From a virus: DNA of 37,469 bases. The stretch lies in the IMG/VR virus record IMGVR_UViG_3300005096_000098, positions 1-37,469 of that record. The stretch is one strand, 5' to 3'. Under the pieces are notes generated by a model. That model was not told where the DNA came from. It saw only the letters and a list, made by a program, of their open reading frames with translations, and did no database searches. Every line of letters begins with the position of its first letter. Positions within the stretch are counted from its first letter, which is position 1. Below, in pieces: positions 21,173 through 30,736 of the stretch. The position numbers were made by a program, and so were the translations under genes.

Positions 21173-22569
21173 CGAACATCTGCCCGTAAGTTTGTCACAC
21201 TAAAAGCAGTGGGGCTATCATGTGTAAATCGGTACATTCTCTGCCACGGTGAATCACCTTCACGCCGCCAGATTTGCCGTCTCTTATAATCACCTTCTTC
21301 GCCTAAACTCCGTGATGTGCTATTACTCCACGTATTACCGCCATCGTCTGAAAACTCTCGGCTTATCTGTGGCTCAGTATCAGAGGTGTTACCCGTTCCA
21401 CTATCCATCGTTATTTCCATCTCAGAGAACGAAATACGCTGGCCCTGATTGATAAATGGAATAGTAGAAAACACCCGCTTAATAGACTCGCCGTATTCTG
21501 TGCGCGTATCCTTCGACATCTCGCCAACCCTGCCGCTTTGGTTATCCATTACTAAAGTCTTGCCATACGCGCTTATAATCGACGACACACGCCAATTCGT
21601 TTGCAATCCATTAGTATCTTTCGATGTGCGCTCATGCCATAGCCCTGTAGACTGGTCATAAGTCATAGTTCTGTTTTTAAAGTGGACATTCAGGAAGAAT
21701 CCACCTCTTTCGGCATAGGTCGTGCAGAATATGGCCTTCAGCTCAGCATCAGTGTGACCCGCAATAATCAGATCAATTGCATTCGTTGCTATACGTTCAG
21801 GGGTTGACCCTGTGAACAAGTAAACAGATGGCATTTCATTTCTAGCGCCACCGACAAAAGCAAATGTTCGGGCAAATTCAACTAATGAGAACTGGGCCTT
21901 TACGCCCATCGGTATAACGCCACCATTGATTCGCTGATATGGGAAATTAACACCGCCAACATTCTGAAACGGCTCGATAGTCTCAACACCGCCGACATAT
22001 AACTGGTTGCGGCTTACATGAACCGAAGTAATCTTGTCAGGCAACACCTCGGCGCTGGCAAAATCCAACGCATCATAGGTCAGGCCATCATTAAGATTAG
22101 ATTTAAATAACTTTGTAGCAGTGACGTGTAAGAAATAACCGTCTTTGTATGTCACCTGTAAAGACAGGTTAGACGTGTATGTGGTGTCTGTTATTTGTGT
22201 TAATCCACCGGATACTGAATAAACGTAACCAGCAACGCCAGGAACCACAATACAAAGCTCTAAATTACTCGAAGCAATCGACACACGGCCTGACCCGGTA
22301 ATCGTGCCTAGACTTGTATTCGTACCGTCTGAATTAAGACGATATAACGTAGTGCCTGCGACCTCATAGGCTATTTCATCAAGTACCCGTGCACCACGAC
22401 TCAACTTTGTACCAGCAGTATCAAACAGCGATATGCCAGAAGTCGCTCTTAACTTTTTCTTTGTTACGCCTGCTACCTGATAAAACTCAGGGATAGCATT
22501 CGTACACTCGACTTTCGCCGCATTGACAGATTCATCAATGTAGTACCCAGAATAAAACGGCAAATCCAT
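21169..22569 (-). CDS. P22 gp10-like DNA stabilization/tail hub protein
   Basis: A 466-residue homologue of P22 gp10 (472), the hub that closes the portal and holds packaged DNA. It has the N-terminal FYSGYYIDESVNAAKVECTN region with a repeating beta-propeller-like pattern (VSGGLTQITDTTY, YKDGYFLHV, FKSN), and a C-terminal segment about ordered tail contacts (REFSDDGGNTWSN). It overlaps its small neighbour by four bases. Confidence 0.85.
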   Translation of the reverse strand: MDLPFYSGYYIDESVNAAKVECTNAIPEFYQVAGVTKKKLRATSGISLFDTAGTKLSRGARVLDEIAYEVAGTTLYRLNSDGTNTSLGTITGSGRVSIASSNLELCIVVPGVAGYVYSVSGGLTQITDTTYTSNLSLQVTYKDGYFLHVTATKLFKSNLNDGLTYDALDFASAEVLPDKITSVHVSRNQLYVGGVETIEPFQNVGGVNFPYQRINGGVIPMGVKAQFSLVEFARTFAFVGGARNEMPSVYLFTGSTPERIATNAIDLIIAGHTDAELKAIFCTTYAERGGFFLNVHFKNRTMTYDQSTGLWHERTSKDTNGLQTNWRVSSIISAYGKTLVMDNQSGRVGEMSKDTRTEYGESIKRVFSTIPFINQGQRISFSEMEITMDSGTGNTSDTEPQISREFSDDGGNTWSNSTSRSLGEEGDYKRRQIWRREGDSPWQRMYRFTHDSPTAFSVTNLRADVR

Positions 22570-23001
22570 TTAGAAATTCGCTTTGTCTTGTTCAGGAAAG
22601 AACCTGTCTTCATAAACTGTATCTCTATTCCCTGAGCCTCTTGGCAAGGTAGATGCAACCTTCACCGTTCCAATTTTAACTGTGTGACGTAATAACGCTG
22701 CACTAGCCGCTTTTATTTCAGCCGCCAATTCAATAGATATAGACTTTCTAAAAGGCACAGACAATCGACCAGCAAGGTTATATTTAACCGCTGATACCAG
22801 ACCACGCGGGATACGAACATCATCAGCTTCGGACTGTAGTGGCGTAAAGCCTAACTCTGTACCGCCTAAATCCCACTCAGACAACATGTCATTGAGCTTG
22901 CGTAATCCTAACTGCATATCAGCCGCTTCTATCGCTGTCTCAGACGCGAAAACGCCTATCTCAGCGAGCGCGTCCTCGATCATGTCTTGTCCTGTAGCCA
23001 T
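22570..23001 (-). CDS. P22 gp4-like head completion protein
   Basis: A 143-residue protein like P22 gp4 (166), which binds the portal first and starts tail assembly. Features are IEDALAEIGVFA at the N-terminus, LRKLNDMLSEWDLGG, then PRGLVSAVKYNLAGRL. The typical glycan-cleaving motif reported for gp4 in P22 is not obvious here. It lies between the basic small gene and the gp10-like gene, as expected. Confidence 0.82.
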   Translation of the reverse strand: MATGQDMIEDALAEIGVFASETAIEAADMQLGLRKLNDMLSEWDLGGTELGFTPLQSEADDVRIPRGLVSAVKYNLAGRLSVPFRKSISIELAAEIKAASAALLRHTVKIGTVKVASTLPRGSGNRDTVYEDRFFPEQDKANF

Positions 23002-23144
23002 TATTCAGTCGTTACTTTCTTTGGGCGTCCAGCTTTCTTCTTTTCTTTATCGGCAGGAGCCCATCCTATCGACTTACAATGTTTGATTGTTGCCTCAAGA
23101 TCATTCGTTTCGATCTCTTGACCGTTTTCTTTAATCCACTTCAT
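23001..23144 (-). CDS. Small basic protein after coat gene
   Basis: A 47-residue protein. The start follows GGAGAAAAAC, and its stop TAA overlaps the gp4-like start (TAATG). The tail reads KEKKKAGRPKKV, an AT-hook-like sequence. It could be a minor head protein or contact packaged DNA. No family recognised. Confidence 0.55.
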   Translation of the reverse strand: MKWIKENGQEIETNDLEATIKHCKSIGWAPADKEKKKAGRPKKVTTE

Positions 23145-23157
23145 GTTTTTCTCCAAT

Positions 23158-23183
23158 AAAAAAGGGAGAGCCGAAGCCCTCCC
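23158..23183 (-). terminator. Intrinsic terminator after the coat gene
   Basis: Read leftward: GGGAGGGC, loop TTCG, GCTCTCCC, then TTTTTT. An 8-base stem closed by a C(UUCG)G tetraloop is especially stable. It would limit downstream transcripts relative to the coat mRNA unless antitermination acts. Confidence 0.88.
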
Positions 23184-23200
23184 AATTGTTAGCTTACTTC

Positions 23201-24493
23201 CTAAACACCTGCGCCTTGGCCTGCGTAGAAGGGATTGAATGTCACATAAGCAGGCAGTATGTCGAAACGTACTTTCTGTTTATTGGCATCACCATCTGCA
23301 TAGCGTGAAACACGAAGCTGCAAGCCGTCTTCAGTGGTCATAATAGTGTCAGTTGCATAAAGCTTCTTCAGCTTCACAGAGCCGATACCAAATGCCTGTT
23401 TATGGAAGAACATCGCAGGCTGATAAACAGTCGAAGCCGCTGGATTGATGATAGTAATTACATCACCAGAAGCAACCGCGCTATCAGTAGTGTTGTACTG
23501 ACCATTTGTTTCGTAAATTGCAGGGCCTGCAACAACGATATTGCCAGCACCGGATGACAATGTGACATCAGCCGTTACAACGCCAGACCAAAGAACCTGA
23601 CCGCCAGTCGCATCAGTGAAGGCGCTACGTGTTGCCAAACCTAAACGATTACGACCTGTGATCTCTACAATCTCACCGGCCTTGATAGTGTCTGAACCAG
23701 CGCCAAAACCAGTGACAGCAAGTGTCTGCGTCATAGTGTTCTTGTTGGTTGCATAAGTCACATCAGGAGCGGCACTCAATGTACCGGCACGGTTTGCACC
23801 AGCAGACAACGTGCCAGAAGTATACGAAGCCAACGCAGCAGACTGCATAGCCTGCATGTTACCGAACTTGCGAGAGACTTTTGCAGTCTCCCATGATGTC
23901 GAAATCATGCTATCAGGGCCATTAGCCAAAGCATTCTGCACATTAGCAAGATTGGTCGTCACGTATGGATTCATCACGTAATAACGCTCACCTTCGCCTG
24001 GAACGCCCATTGAAGTCATCAGCGCATCAGCACCGGCAACATCAGACCATGCGTCAATAGCAGTGCCAGGAGTACCGTAGTGGAGGTTACAGTTCTTATA
24101 CATGTACTTGCCAAAGTCCAGTTCAAGATCAGTGACGATACGTGTAGCCATTGGCGCTAGGATTTTATCCAGTTCATCAAGGCTTGTGGCCTCATCGAAC
24201 TCATCCCAGTCAGCGTGTACAGTGAGATAATCCTGCACTGTGCCAGTAGCTTTAGCCGCTATAATATCACTACGATCAACAGATGAAATATCACCTTTTG
24301 CGGTTCGATCAGACTTATAGTCATGTGGTCGTTTAAAGTCAGCAGTTGAACCTGATGACGGGTCAATCTTGCCTTCAAGCAATTGAGTATCGACTGCTTT
24401 TGTTAATACCCGCGAGCTTTCAAAAGCTTTCAAAAAGCCTTTAGCAAGCGGGGTGGTGGTGTTGTCTGTTAAGACGTTTGTGGAACTAGCCAT
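23201..24493 (-). CDS. Major capsid protein, P22 coat-like
   Basis: A 430-residue protein, exactly the length of P22 gp5, expected to have the HK97 fold with an inserted domain. Features include the N-arm with DFKRPHDYKSDRTAKGDIS, the spine-helix region around LDKILAPMATRIVTDLELDF, YYVMNPYVTTNLANVQNALA, and a C-terminal VRFDILPAYVTFNPFYAGQG. It follows the scaffold gene and is followed by a strong terminator, as for abundant coat proteins. Confidence 0.9.
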   Translation of the reverse strand: MASSTNVLTDNTTTPLAKGFLKAFESSRVLTKAVDTQLLEGKIDPSSGSTADFKRPHDYKSDRTAKGDISSVDRSDIIAAKATGTVQDYLTVHADWDEFDEATSLDELDKILAPMATRIVTDLELDFGKYMYKNCNLHYGTPGTAIDAWSDVAGADALMTSMGVPGEGERYYVMNPYVTTNLANVQNALANGPDSMISTSWETAKVSRKFGNMQAMQSAALASYTSGTLSAGANRAGTLSAAPDVTYATNKNTMTQTLAVTGFGAGSDTIKAGEIVEITGRNRLGLATRSAFTDATGGQVLWSGVVTADVTLSSGAGNIVVAGPAIYETNGQYNTTDSAVASGDVITIINPAASTVYQPAMFFHKQAFGIGSVKLKKLYATDTIMTTEDGLQLRVSRYADGDANKQKVRFDILPAYVTFNPFYAGQGAGV

Positions 24494-24504
24494 GAGTTAT
24501 ACCT

Positions 24505-25302
24505 CTATTCAAATGTGCACCCGTCAAGCAACGGCGAATCTTTAGGCGCAGTGGATGCGCCAGATTGATTCAACGTCTCGATTGGGTCGGGAGCTGTACT
24601 TATATTGTTGGTTGTTTTTGCATTCGCTATTCGAGTAGAAATCTCGCCGATTTTCATCGCAGCAACAACAGGGTTTGAACTTGCAATAATGTCTGCAACG
24701 TCTAAATGCTCTGACAGGTAATGCACCAGTTGTGGTGCGTTCTCTGACTGCATCATTGCATCACGTACAGCCCCATCAAATTCAGGCAGATTGGCTGTGA
24801 CCTTGTAAAAATCTTTAATACCTGATTCTGATACTTTCTTGTCAAAATCAGAATAAAGACTATTCAGTCTGGCTTCTTCTGCGCTCTTCGATGTGTTCTG
24901 TACGTGCTGCTTTAACGTCTCTTGAGTCGTGTATTGAGCAAGCTTGACCGTGTAATCAGACATCGCCTGACTATATTTCTCGGTATCAAACTCAAAATCC
25001 GCCTCTTTAGGCATTACTGGTTTTGTTGTTACTTGTGCTGACTGCTCTGGCTTGGCTTGTAATTCATTAAGCTGTCGCTGTAACTCATCAGCACGGCGTT
25101 TCTCTTCTCGCTTTTCAAATGCAAGCTTATTTAGTGCTTTCTGCTTCTCATCAACCTCTACAGGTTTGGTATCACTGGAAGCCTCAGTGTCGGAGGTCGC
25201 TGTATCCTCTGGTGCATTGGTTGTTTCCTGCCCTTCGATTACAACTTCGTTATCTTCGGACGTGGTTACATCTTCTGCAATAGCAGCATTTTGGTCTGTC
25301 AT
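24505..25302 (-). CDS. Capsid scaffolding protein
   Basis: A 265-residue protein. It is acidic and Gln/Glu/Lys-rich, with a disordered N-terminus (many Thr/Glu/Asp), a long coiled-coil middle (about residues 50-95) and a helical C-terminus that would bind coat protein. It sits immediately before the coat gene, as P22 gp8 (303) does. No protease motif is present. Confidence 0.8.
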   Translation of the reverse strand: MTDQNAAIAEDVTTSEDNEVVIEGQETTNAPEDTATSDTEASSDTKPVEVDEKQKALNKLAFEKREEKRRADELQRQLNELQAKPEQSAQVTTKPVMPKEADFEFDTEKYSQAMSDYTVKLAQYTTQETLKQHVQNTSKSAEEARLNSLYSDFDKKVSESGIKDFYKVTANLPEFDGAVRDAMMQSENAPQLVHYLSEHLDVADIIASSNPVVAAMKIGEISTRIANAKTTNNISTAPDPIETLNQSGASTAPKDSPLLDGCTFE

Positions 25303-25340
25303 GAGTAGCGCCTCTTAAGCGTTTAGAATCGTCATTTAAA

Positions 25341-25358
25341 AAGGTAGACGTTTACCTT
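25341..25358 (-). other. Second hairpin with short T run
   Basis: Read leftward: AAGGTA, loop AACGTC, TACCTT, then TTT. A 6-base perfect stem just after the terminator at 25366 and before the scaffold gene. The tandem arrangement may make a double stop signal. Confidence 0.4.
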
Positions 25359-25365
25359 CGCGCAT

Positions 25366-25386
25366 AAAAAACCCTGTGAGGGGCTT
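25366..25386 (-). terminator. Intrinsic terminator, leftward
   Basis: Read leftward: AAGCCC, loop CTCACA, GGGTTT, then TTT. A 6-base stem with a wobble pair and a T run, following the 258-residue structural gene. It has the same style as the terminator at 14583. Confidence 0.6.
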
Positions 25387-25409
25387 CTAGTACGTGCTAA
25401 ATTTGTTGT

Positions 25410-26186
25410 TTAATTATCTACTAATATAATATCAAATGCGGCCGATACACTCGTTCCAGCCGCGCCTGATGTAGCTCTTACTTCAACATCTGTCTTCTCA
25501 GGCATAACCATCGGCGCTTTAAAAAAGTAATCATAATTCGCAGAATATATATCAAGCACATGACGTGCCATAAATACACCGCCAAACGGCCTGCCGAAGA
25601 ACTTAACTAATACGTCTTTGCCTGATGATGCAGAAGTTTTACCAAATACGATATATCCTGTCTTTTTTGCAGGTATGGTATATATCGCCATATCAGATAT
25701 GTTATCTTCAAACTCGATGTAACCTCTTACTGTTGACGCTGTGTTCGGTACACCAGCGGTAAAATCCCCGCCGGATGTGATAATAGACACGTTACCAACA
25801 AGATTTGTTGAGCTTGCGTTATATGCGTAAAAAATACGAAGAAACGCTGGCGATATCGTAACAGGTGTTGTCCCAGTTAGCGTTATAGATACTTTTTGCT
25901 CAGCATAATCAGTACCAAGACCAATGATATTAATCGCAGCAGTATCAGATGCGCTATCACTTGCTATCTGCGTTATATCTGCTGTGGCTGAATACGTGTA
26001 AGTTCCGCCGTATTCCCACAGATGTTCTTCTGTTGTACCTACGCCTGCATTTCTACCGAACGCATTGTAGCTAGAATGCCCTTGAACGTTACCGGCTACA
26101 ACCTCAAAAAAGAAATCAAACGGCATCCCAACGACATAACGCTGGCCCGTTATTTTATTTAAATGATACTCGCTTTTTATATCCAT
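25410..26186 (-). CDS. Virion structural or decoration protein, 258 aa
   Basis: A 258-residue all-beta protein inserted between portal and scaffold, a spot where P22 has no gene. FGRNAGVGTTEEHLWEYGG at about 43-61 resembles the FGRN...EDIW region of a structural protein widespread in aquatic phages. Two beta-sandwich-like parts follow, with Ser/Thr/Gly-rich strands. It ends at a terminator, so it may be needed in a separate ratio. Decoration of the capsid is inference. Confidence 0.6.
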   Translation of the reverse strand: MDIKSEYHLNKITGQRYVVGMPFDFFFEVVAGNVQGHSSYNAFGRNAGVGTTEEHLWEYGGTYTYSATADITQIASDSASDTAAINIIGLGTDYAEQKVSITLTGTTPVTISPAFLRIFYAYNASSTNLVGNVSIITSGGDFTAGVPNTASTVRGYIEFEDNISDMAIYTIPAKKTGYIVFGKTSASSGKDVLVKFFGRPFGGVFMARHVLDIYSANYDYFFKAPMVMPEKTDVEVRATSGAAGTSVSAAFDIILVDN

Positions 26187-26213
26187 AATCAGCCTACAAT
26201 ATATCCGTTATAC

Positions 26214-28289
26214 TCAGCCAGGTTTTATCTTGCCCCGCTCTATTTCAACCATCGCCAAACTATCATTCATCGCTTCCAAGTCATCTGGCGTGATTGGGAT
26301 GCCTGACTCAGATTTAATCTTTAAACTTTCCATTAGTGATTTATAGGAATCAATCGCTGCTTTCTGATTCTTGATGATAATCTCATCGACCTTTCTATCA
26401 TTAAGCTCAATACGACTTTGCTTCTCTGTCGTGTCCATTTCGATGTTATCTGTCATGGCTTGAGTCTGAGGATCAGGCTGTTGCTGCTGGTCTAAACCAA
26501 ACTCTTTAATCTCTTCGTCAGTTGGTTCGGCAATGCCCTGCTTGACCATTATCTTTCTAGCGCGCTTATACAGCTCCTCTGACTCAAGCACGTCTGCATT
26601 CTTGGCGACCAAATCAGTTGAGATGGCCTTGAATGTCTCATCAGCATTAATCAGGCTAATCAACTGATCAAGGCTTTCTTCCTTGCGGGTAGAATAAGCT
26701 TTCGATACATCAACAACCGTGCCATAACTAGAGCGAATATTATTTATGATAACCTCTTTTCCGGTCTCTTCATCAATGATTGATTCACCGAAACCATTAA
26801 TCTCTTTCTTGTTGATCGTCACGCTTTCAACAGAGCCGTCGATGTTCAATATGTTCACAACACGCTCGGTATCGTAAACACGGCCCATCATGTCCTCAAG
26901 TATCTCAGCACCGTACTTGATTGACTTCATGTGGTTATCAACAAAGACGTATGAGCCTCTATCACCCTTTGCGTCTTGATGCTTTAGCGCCACGCCAGAC
27001 TCAAGGCCTACATTCAGACCCAACGATGGGGGATACATGTTAGTTGTTGCGTATATGTCCATCTCAGCCTGCTTGATGCGGCCCATAGCCATTTGCTGCA
27101 CAGATGGTGCGCCAGTGCGTGTAGGGGCACCAGGTGCATCAGGGTCAGAGTTATACAGCATGACCGGTGGGCGCTCAGTCTTGTAATTCTCAAGCTGATC
27201 TTCATAACCTTTAGCCTGCACAGAAGTCATCCATACAGGATCATCCATCAACTCAGCCCCAATCTGCACCTGATTACTGGTTTCTGCGTTGTATATTCTC
27301 TGAGGATCTTTGGCGAAGCGAATAAGGCCACGTACATGCGTCTCATTCTCGATATGAGCAATACGCCCGAACTCAGGCACTAACGGGATATACTTGCTCG
27401 GAAATTCTTTAGGCTCAGTCAACCACTCTGCACCATTCATCTTCATCATGAAAACTTTATGTGACTTGTAAGTCCTGGTTTTATCCTCACCATTCGGCTT
27501 CGTGGCAATCGTTATGCCCTTTGCCGCAAGCTCATCAATCACGTCCTTTTCTTTCTCAAGATCAATGACGCGACCATCGGTTAATTGTGCAATGGTCTTT
27601 GTAACCGGCTCTTTCCACCAATACTCTGCAATAAGCATCTGATCGGTTGAAAACCAGTCCTTGTACATGCTCTTGCTGTACTTCTCAGCGGGGAAATCAC
27701 TGATTGTTGCATCAGGATACTCTGACTTAAACAAATCAGGATGAATGCCTGTAACCAGAAAGGCGTGCTTAGCATCTCTCTTTGTGTACTCTGTTGCATT
27801 AACATCGAAGAACAACGAACTGGCAGCACTATTTATCGCCTTCATCCGTATGACTTGGTCGAACCCGTCATCCTTGAACTTTGTTATGTAGCGCCAGCCA
27901 CCAAAACCGCCTGTGACCGTCTCATCAAAGCTCTGGTCGTAAATAGTATTAGCGTCTGATTTATTCTCAATACGACGAGCCATGCCTGTTTTGACTTCAG
28001 CAGCATCGTTATCAATATTATTGCCTTCGGGCAGGAACTTGATGCCTGAACGGTTCTCACGCTGACCACCTGTGACCTGATCGACCAGACCGGCAACACG
28101 ATTTACCTCACCACGGTACACGTCTGCACGCTCATCGAACGCATCTTCTGACTGAGCGCCAGCTACATGAGTAAAGCGCATATCCTCAATCGCTAACTCA
28201 CGGGCATTACGCTCTTTATCCTGTATCGCCTCCCACTGCTTTAACGCCGTAGCGTGCATGTCGTCTAGCTTTTTCTTATCAAATTTCAT
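26214..28289 (-). CDS. Portal protein, P22 gp1-like
   Basis: A 691-residue protein forming the dodecameric DNA gate at one capsid vertex. It follows the P22 portal (725) throughout: GLVDQVTGGQRENRSGIKFL near residue 70, DQSFDETVTGGFGGWRYIT at about 115-133, a central MTSVQAKGYEDQLENYKTER, then NTM-like APSVQQMAMGRIK and GSYVFVDNHMKSIKYGAEIL. The tail beyond residue 600 is helical and Gln-rich, as in the P22 barrel. It overlaps terL by ATGA. Confidence 0.92.
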   Translation of the reverse strand: MKFDKKKLDDMHATALKQWEAIQDKERNARELAIEDMRFTHVAGAQSEDAFDERADVYRGEVNRVAGLVDQVTGGQRENRSGIKFLPEGNNIDNDAAEVKTGMARRIENKSDANTIYDQSFDETVTGGFGGWRYITKFKDDGFDQVIRMKAINSAASSLFFDVNATEYTKRDAKHAFLVTGIHPDLFKSEYPDATISDFPAEKYSKSMYKDWFSTDQMLIAEYWWKEPVTKTIAQLTDGRVIDLEKEKDVIDELAAKGITIATKPNGEDKTRTYKSHKVFMMKMNGAEWLTEPKEFPSKYIPLVPEFGRIAHIENETHVRGLIRFAKDPQRIYNAETSNQVQIGAELMDDPVWMTSVQAKGYEDQLENYKTERPPVMLYNSDPDAPGAPTRTGAPSVQQMAMGRIKQAEMDIYATTNMYPPSLGLNVGLESGVALKHQDAKGDRGSYVFVDNHMKSIKYGAEILEDMMGRVYDTERVVNILNIDGSVESVTINKKEINGFGESIIDEETGKEVIINNIRSSYGTVVDVSKAYSTRKEESLDQLISLINADETFKAISTDLVAKNADVLESEELYKRARKIMVKQGIAEPTDEEIKEFGLDQQQQPDPQTQAMTDNIEMDTTEKQSRIELNDRKVDEIIIKNQKAAIDSYKSLMESLKIKSESGIPITPDDLEAMNDSLAMVEIERGKIKPG

Positions 28290-29611
28290 TTATAACGACT
28301 CGCAAAATTAAGGGTGACTGGTTCTTGAGCGCCATTCGCTATGCTTGGGAATAACTCGGTTATCGCCCATACAAACCAATCTGCTCTATTTGGTGATCTA
28401 GCACCTGTGTAGCCTGTTGTTGTAAATGAAAGCAGTTCGTCTTCAAGGTCATCAAAACGCCCTACTAATTTAATCTTTCCGGTTTCATGCAAAGCACTGA
28501 TAGGTTCCGCCCTGACTGTCTTGCCCCTGGATGCAGTAACGGACTTGTATGAAATAGTTGGGTCTGCTGTCTTGATAACAAACTCAACCATCGCGCCGCC
28601 AAAGTTACCCTCACCAACAACCCTGTCTGCTTTATGGCGTTGGTATGCACTAGCGACCACTTTTCCCCATGTGGCAGGGCCAGCATTAATTGTTAAGTCC
28701 TCAAAGACGTATGCAAGGCCATCGGTGCCTAAACCAACCACACCGATACCAATATCATCATTGTTCTTTGATTCATCATCGTCGGCACCTGAAGGGTCGC
28801 AGGCTACAACTACACGTACCATCTGCGGCAGGTCATCACCATTCACACGGGAGTCATCAATCATCTTGAGTGACCACAGGGCGTTCTCTGTGTCATCGGT
28901 GAACTTGCCTGACCAGAATCTATCCCGCTTACGCTTGGGAAGGTTTCTCAGGGCTTTTATATAGCTGTCTGGGAGGTTCTCTTCGTTATCCTTTGGATTC
29001 ATCAACAGTGATGCGTAATCCTCAGGATTCGATAGCGTTGCCTTTGAATCTGGGTCTTTGCCATCAATGAATAATTTGTATGTCCAATGCCCCTTGTTGG
29101 GCGGGTTCTCGTCAAGGAATAGCTTTAGCCTCAACTGTACCTGCTGGCCATCGCGCTCGTAATAGCATAGCTGCGCCAGTCGAGTGATGATAATCAGATA
29201 AGCATCGTATGAGATCTGACTACACTCATTCAGGAAAATGGTAGCGTACTCATTGCCGAGAATCTTCTCTGAACGCTCTTTGTCGTCCAGCCCGCCAAAC
29301 CATATCTCTGAGCCGTTCGGAAACTTCACATACCAATCAGACTTGTCCAGGTGAAACGGACAATCTGGAAAACACAGCTCCATAACCTTCGGGAACGTGT
29401 CCATCACAATCGATGCTTTAACGTGGTTGAATCTAAAGCGCAGTACAGCGTGGCGTGACTTAGGTACGGCCAACGCTCTCCATACGATAGTGCGGATAGT
29501 AGTGAATGTCTTAGTTGATCGTGAGCCGCCGTATAGCAGGACATATATAGCCTGACTACTGAATAACTCTATTGCCTCATTTTGCTTATCTGTAAGCTTA
29601 AATTTAGACAA
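28286..29611 (-). CDS. terL: Terminase large subunit
   Basis: A 441-residue DNA packaging motor. Walker A is GGSRSTKT at residues 28-35, Walker B is IFLNE at 125-129, and the coupling segment is DENPP at 166-170. The C-terminal RNase H-like nuclease begins with the first catalytic Asp271 in ACDPSG, followed by DDIGIGVVGLG. It translocates DNA into the head and cuts concatemers. It follows terS after 57 bases and overlaps the portal start. Confidence 0.95.
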   Translation of the reverse strand: MSKFKLTDKQNEAIELFSSQAIYVLLYGGSRSTKTFTTIRTIVWRALAVPKSRHAVLRFRFNHVKASIVMDTFPKVMELCFPDCPFHLDKSDWYVKFPNGSEIWFGGLDDKERSEKILGNEYATIFLNECSQISYDAYLIIITRLAQLCYYERDGQQVQLRLKLFLDENPPNKGHWTYKLFIDGKDPDSKATLSNPEDYASLLMNPKDNEENLPDSYIKALRNLPKRKRDRFWSGKFTDDTENALWSLKMIDDSRVNGDDLPQMVRVVVACDPSGADDDESKNNDDIGIGVVGLGTDGLAYVFEDLTINAGPATWGKVVASAYQRHKADRVVGEGNFGGAMVEFVIKTADPTISYKSVTASRGKTVRAEPISALHETGKIKLVGRFDDLEDELLSFTTTGYTGARSPNRADWFVWAITELFPSIANGAQEPVTLNFASRYK

Positions 29612-29668
29612 TGGCTGTTACCCGCCCATGAGACATAAGCATGTTAGTGTTGATTTATAAGGGATTTT

Positions 29669-30061
29669 TTAAAGTGTGCTTGCGTCTTTCTGTGGCATAT
29701 TGACGCTAAAACTGGCCTTCACTTCTTTCTTATCCGTTACCAGGCCGTGTATCTTTGCCTTGCCCATGATAGCTGTAGTCATGGCTGCTGCGTTGTTTGT
29801 TGAGCTTGCAAGGTTCTTCGCCTGCTCAAGCTCCAATGTGATGCTATCAACAGTTACCCTATGGCGTTCTGCGTGTTCTGCCTGCAATTCAGCTACCCTA
29901 GCGGATACATCGGGGTTTAGAAAAAGTCTATGCGCTTCGTTCCATACGGTCTCAGGCTTACTATCTTCACATTCATAGTTGCTTCTGTATGCCTCTGATT
30001 TATTGCCTGTTTCAACGTATACAAGGCACGCGCCTTCCTGTTTATCTGTTAGCTCAGCCAT
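29669..30061 (-). CDS. terS: Terminase small subunit
   Basis: A 130-residue DNA-recognition subunit of the packaging motor. The N-terminal part, LTDKQEGACLVYVETGNKSE followed by AY and a Asn/Trp-rich helix, is the HTH pattern of the Terminase_2-type family. A central helical region would oligomerise, and the C-terminus is a flexible tail. It lies directly before terL. The pac site, if P22-like, is likely within or near this gene, but cannot be read here. Confidence 0.85.
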   Translation of the reverse strand: MAELTDKQEGACLVYVETGNKSEAYRSNYECEDSKPETVWNEAHRLFLNPDVSARVAELQAEHAERHRVTVDSITLELEQAKNLASSTNNAAAMTTAIMGKAKIHGLVTDKKEVKASFSVNMPQKDASTL

Positions 30062-30215
30062 TAGTCGGTGAAACTATCTCAGAGTAAAAAACTATTGCTT
30101 CCACAAATAACATAAATACAAGCAATGGGATATTATGCTCAAGCACTGAATTAACAGTAACTACTAACCACAGAAGCTGAAACAATATAAATATATTTCT
30201 GTAAGTAATCATCAT
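30054..30215 (-). CDS. 53-aa membrane protein before terS
   Basis: Two ATG codons (30215, 30212) follow AGAGGGG, a strong ribosome site. Two hydrophobic segments cover about residues 8-22 and 30-45. Its end overlaps terS by 8 bases. Small membrane proteins in this spot are not part of the P22 core, and function is unknown. Confidence 0.6.
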   Translation of the reverse strand: MMITYRNIFILFQLLWLVVTVNSVLEHNIPLLVFMLFVEAIVFYSEIVSPTNG

Positions 30216-30224
30216 TAATCCCCT

Positions 30225-30551
30225 CTATGCCAATACATTAAAAAAAACATAGTCACTAACAATCTCATTAGTCGCTGACAATTTAGCCTTGCCTTTCATC
30301 CGATACTGTCCTGCGTAGTCAAGGTCGGTTGATTCAATGGTGTATTCGATAAACTCATTTGCCAGATAAGAGCTATCACCTACATCAACGTTGCTTGAGC
30401 CTACTGTAACACCGGTTAGATTGGTCTTGCTGACCTCTGTGCCGTACTTTGGTTCGAGTAGAAAGGTCAGGTCTGTGGCGCCTGATACGTCCTGGTTGAA
30501 GTTAATGCGCAGGACTTGGCCGTATTCATTCTTGTTTAGTTCGTTAGCCAT
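30225..30551 (-). CDS. Beta-sandwich protein, possible fibre or decoration domain
   Basis: A 108-residue protein with the pattern GQVLRINFNQDVSGATDLTF, EYTIESTDLDYAGQYRMKGK and a final DYVFFNVLA. It resembles the Ig-like N-terminal domains of phage receptor-binding/baseplate proteins (BppU-type). It stands as an early gene of the late operon, far from the fibre genes, so it may be a decoration protein. AAGAGAG precedes the start. Confidence 0.55.
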   Translation of the reverse strand: MANELNKNEYGQVLRINFNQDVSGATDLTFLLEPKYGTEVSKTNLTGVTVGSSNVDVGDSSYLANEFIEYTIESTDLDYAGQYRMKGKAKLSATNEIVSDYVFFNVLA

Positions 30552-30658
30552 TAGTGTATTCTCTCTTTATTCGGCCTCGTCGCCTTTCTGAGCATGTCTC
30601 TGTACTCCTTGCGCTCTTTGTCTTTGCGCTGGAGTTCGATGAATTTCTCTCGGTTCAT
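30551..30658 (-). CDS. 35-aa highly charged peptide
   Basis: Starts at 30658 and ends by overlapping the next start (TAATG). Nearly all Lys, Arg and Glu in one helix (EKFIELQRKDKERKEYR). It is the first frame of any length in the late transcript. A tiny 11-codon frame begins at 30714 just before it. Confidence 0.45.
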   Translation of the reverse strand: MNREKFIELQRKDKERKEYRDMLRKATRPNKERIH

Positions 30659-30736
30659 CTCAGTTAAGTTTGGATCTTTAATCAAGTGTATTCAACTTAA
30701 CCGCGTTGCTCATTGGAAAGCCTCTAAGAATTAGGA

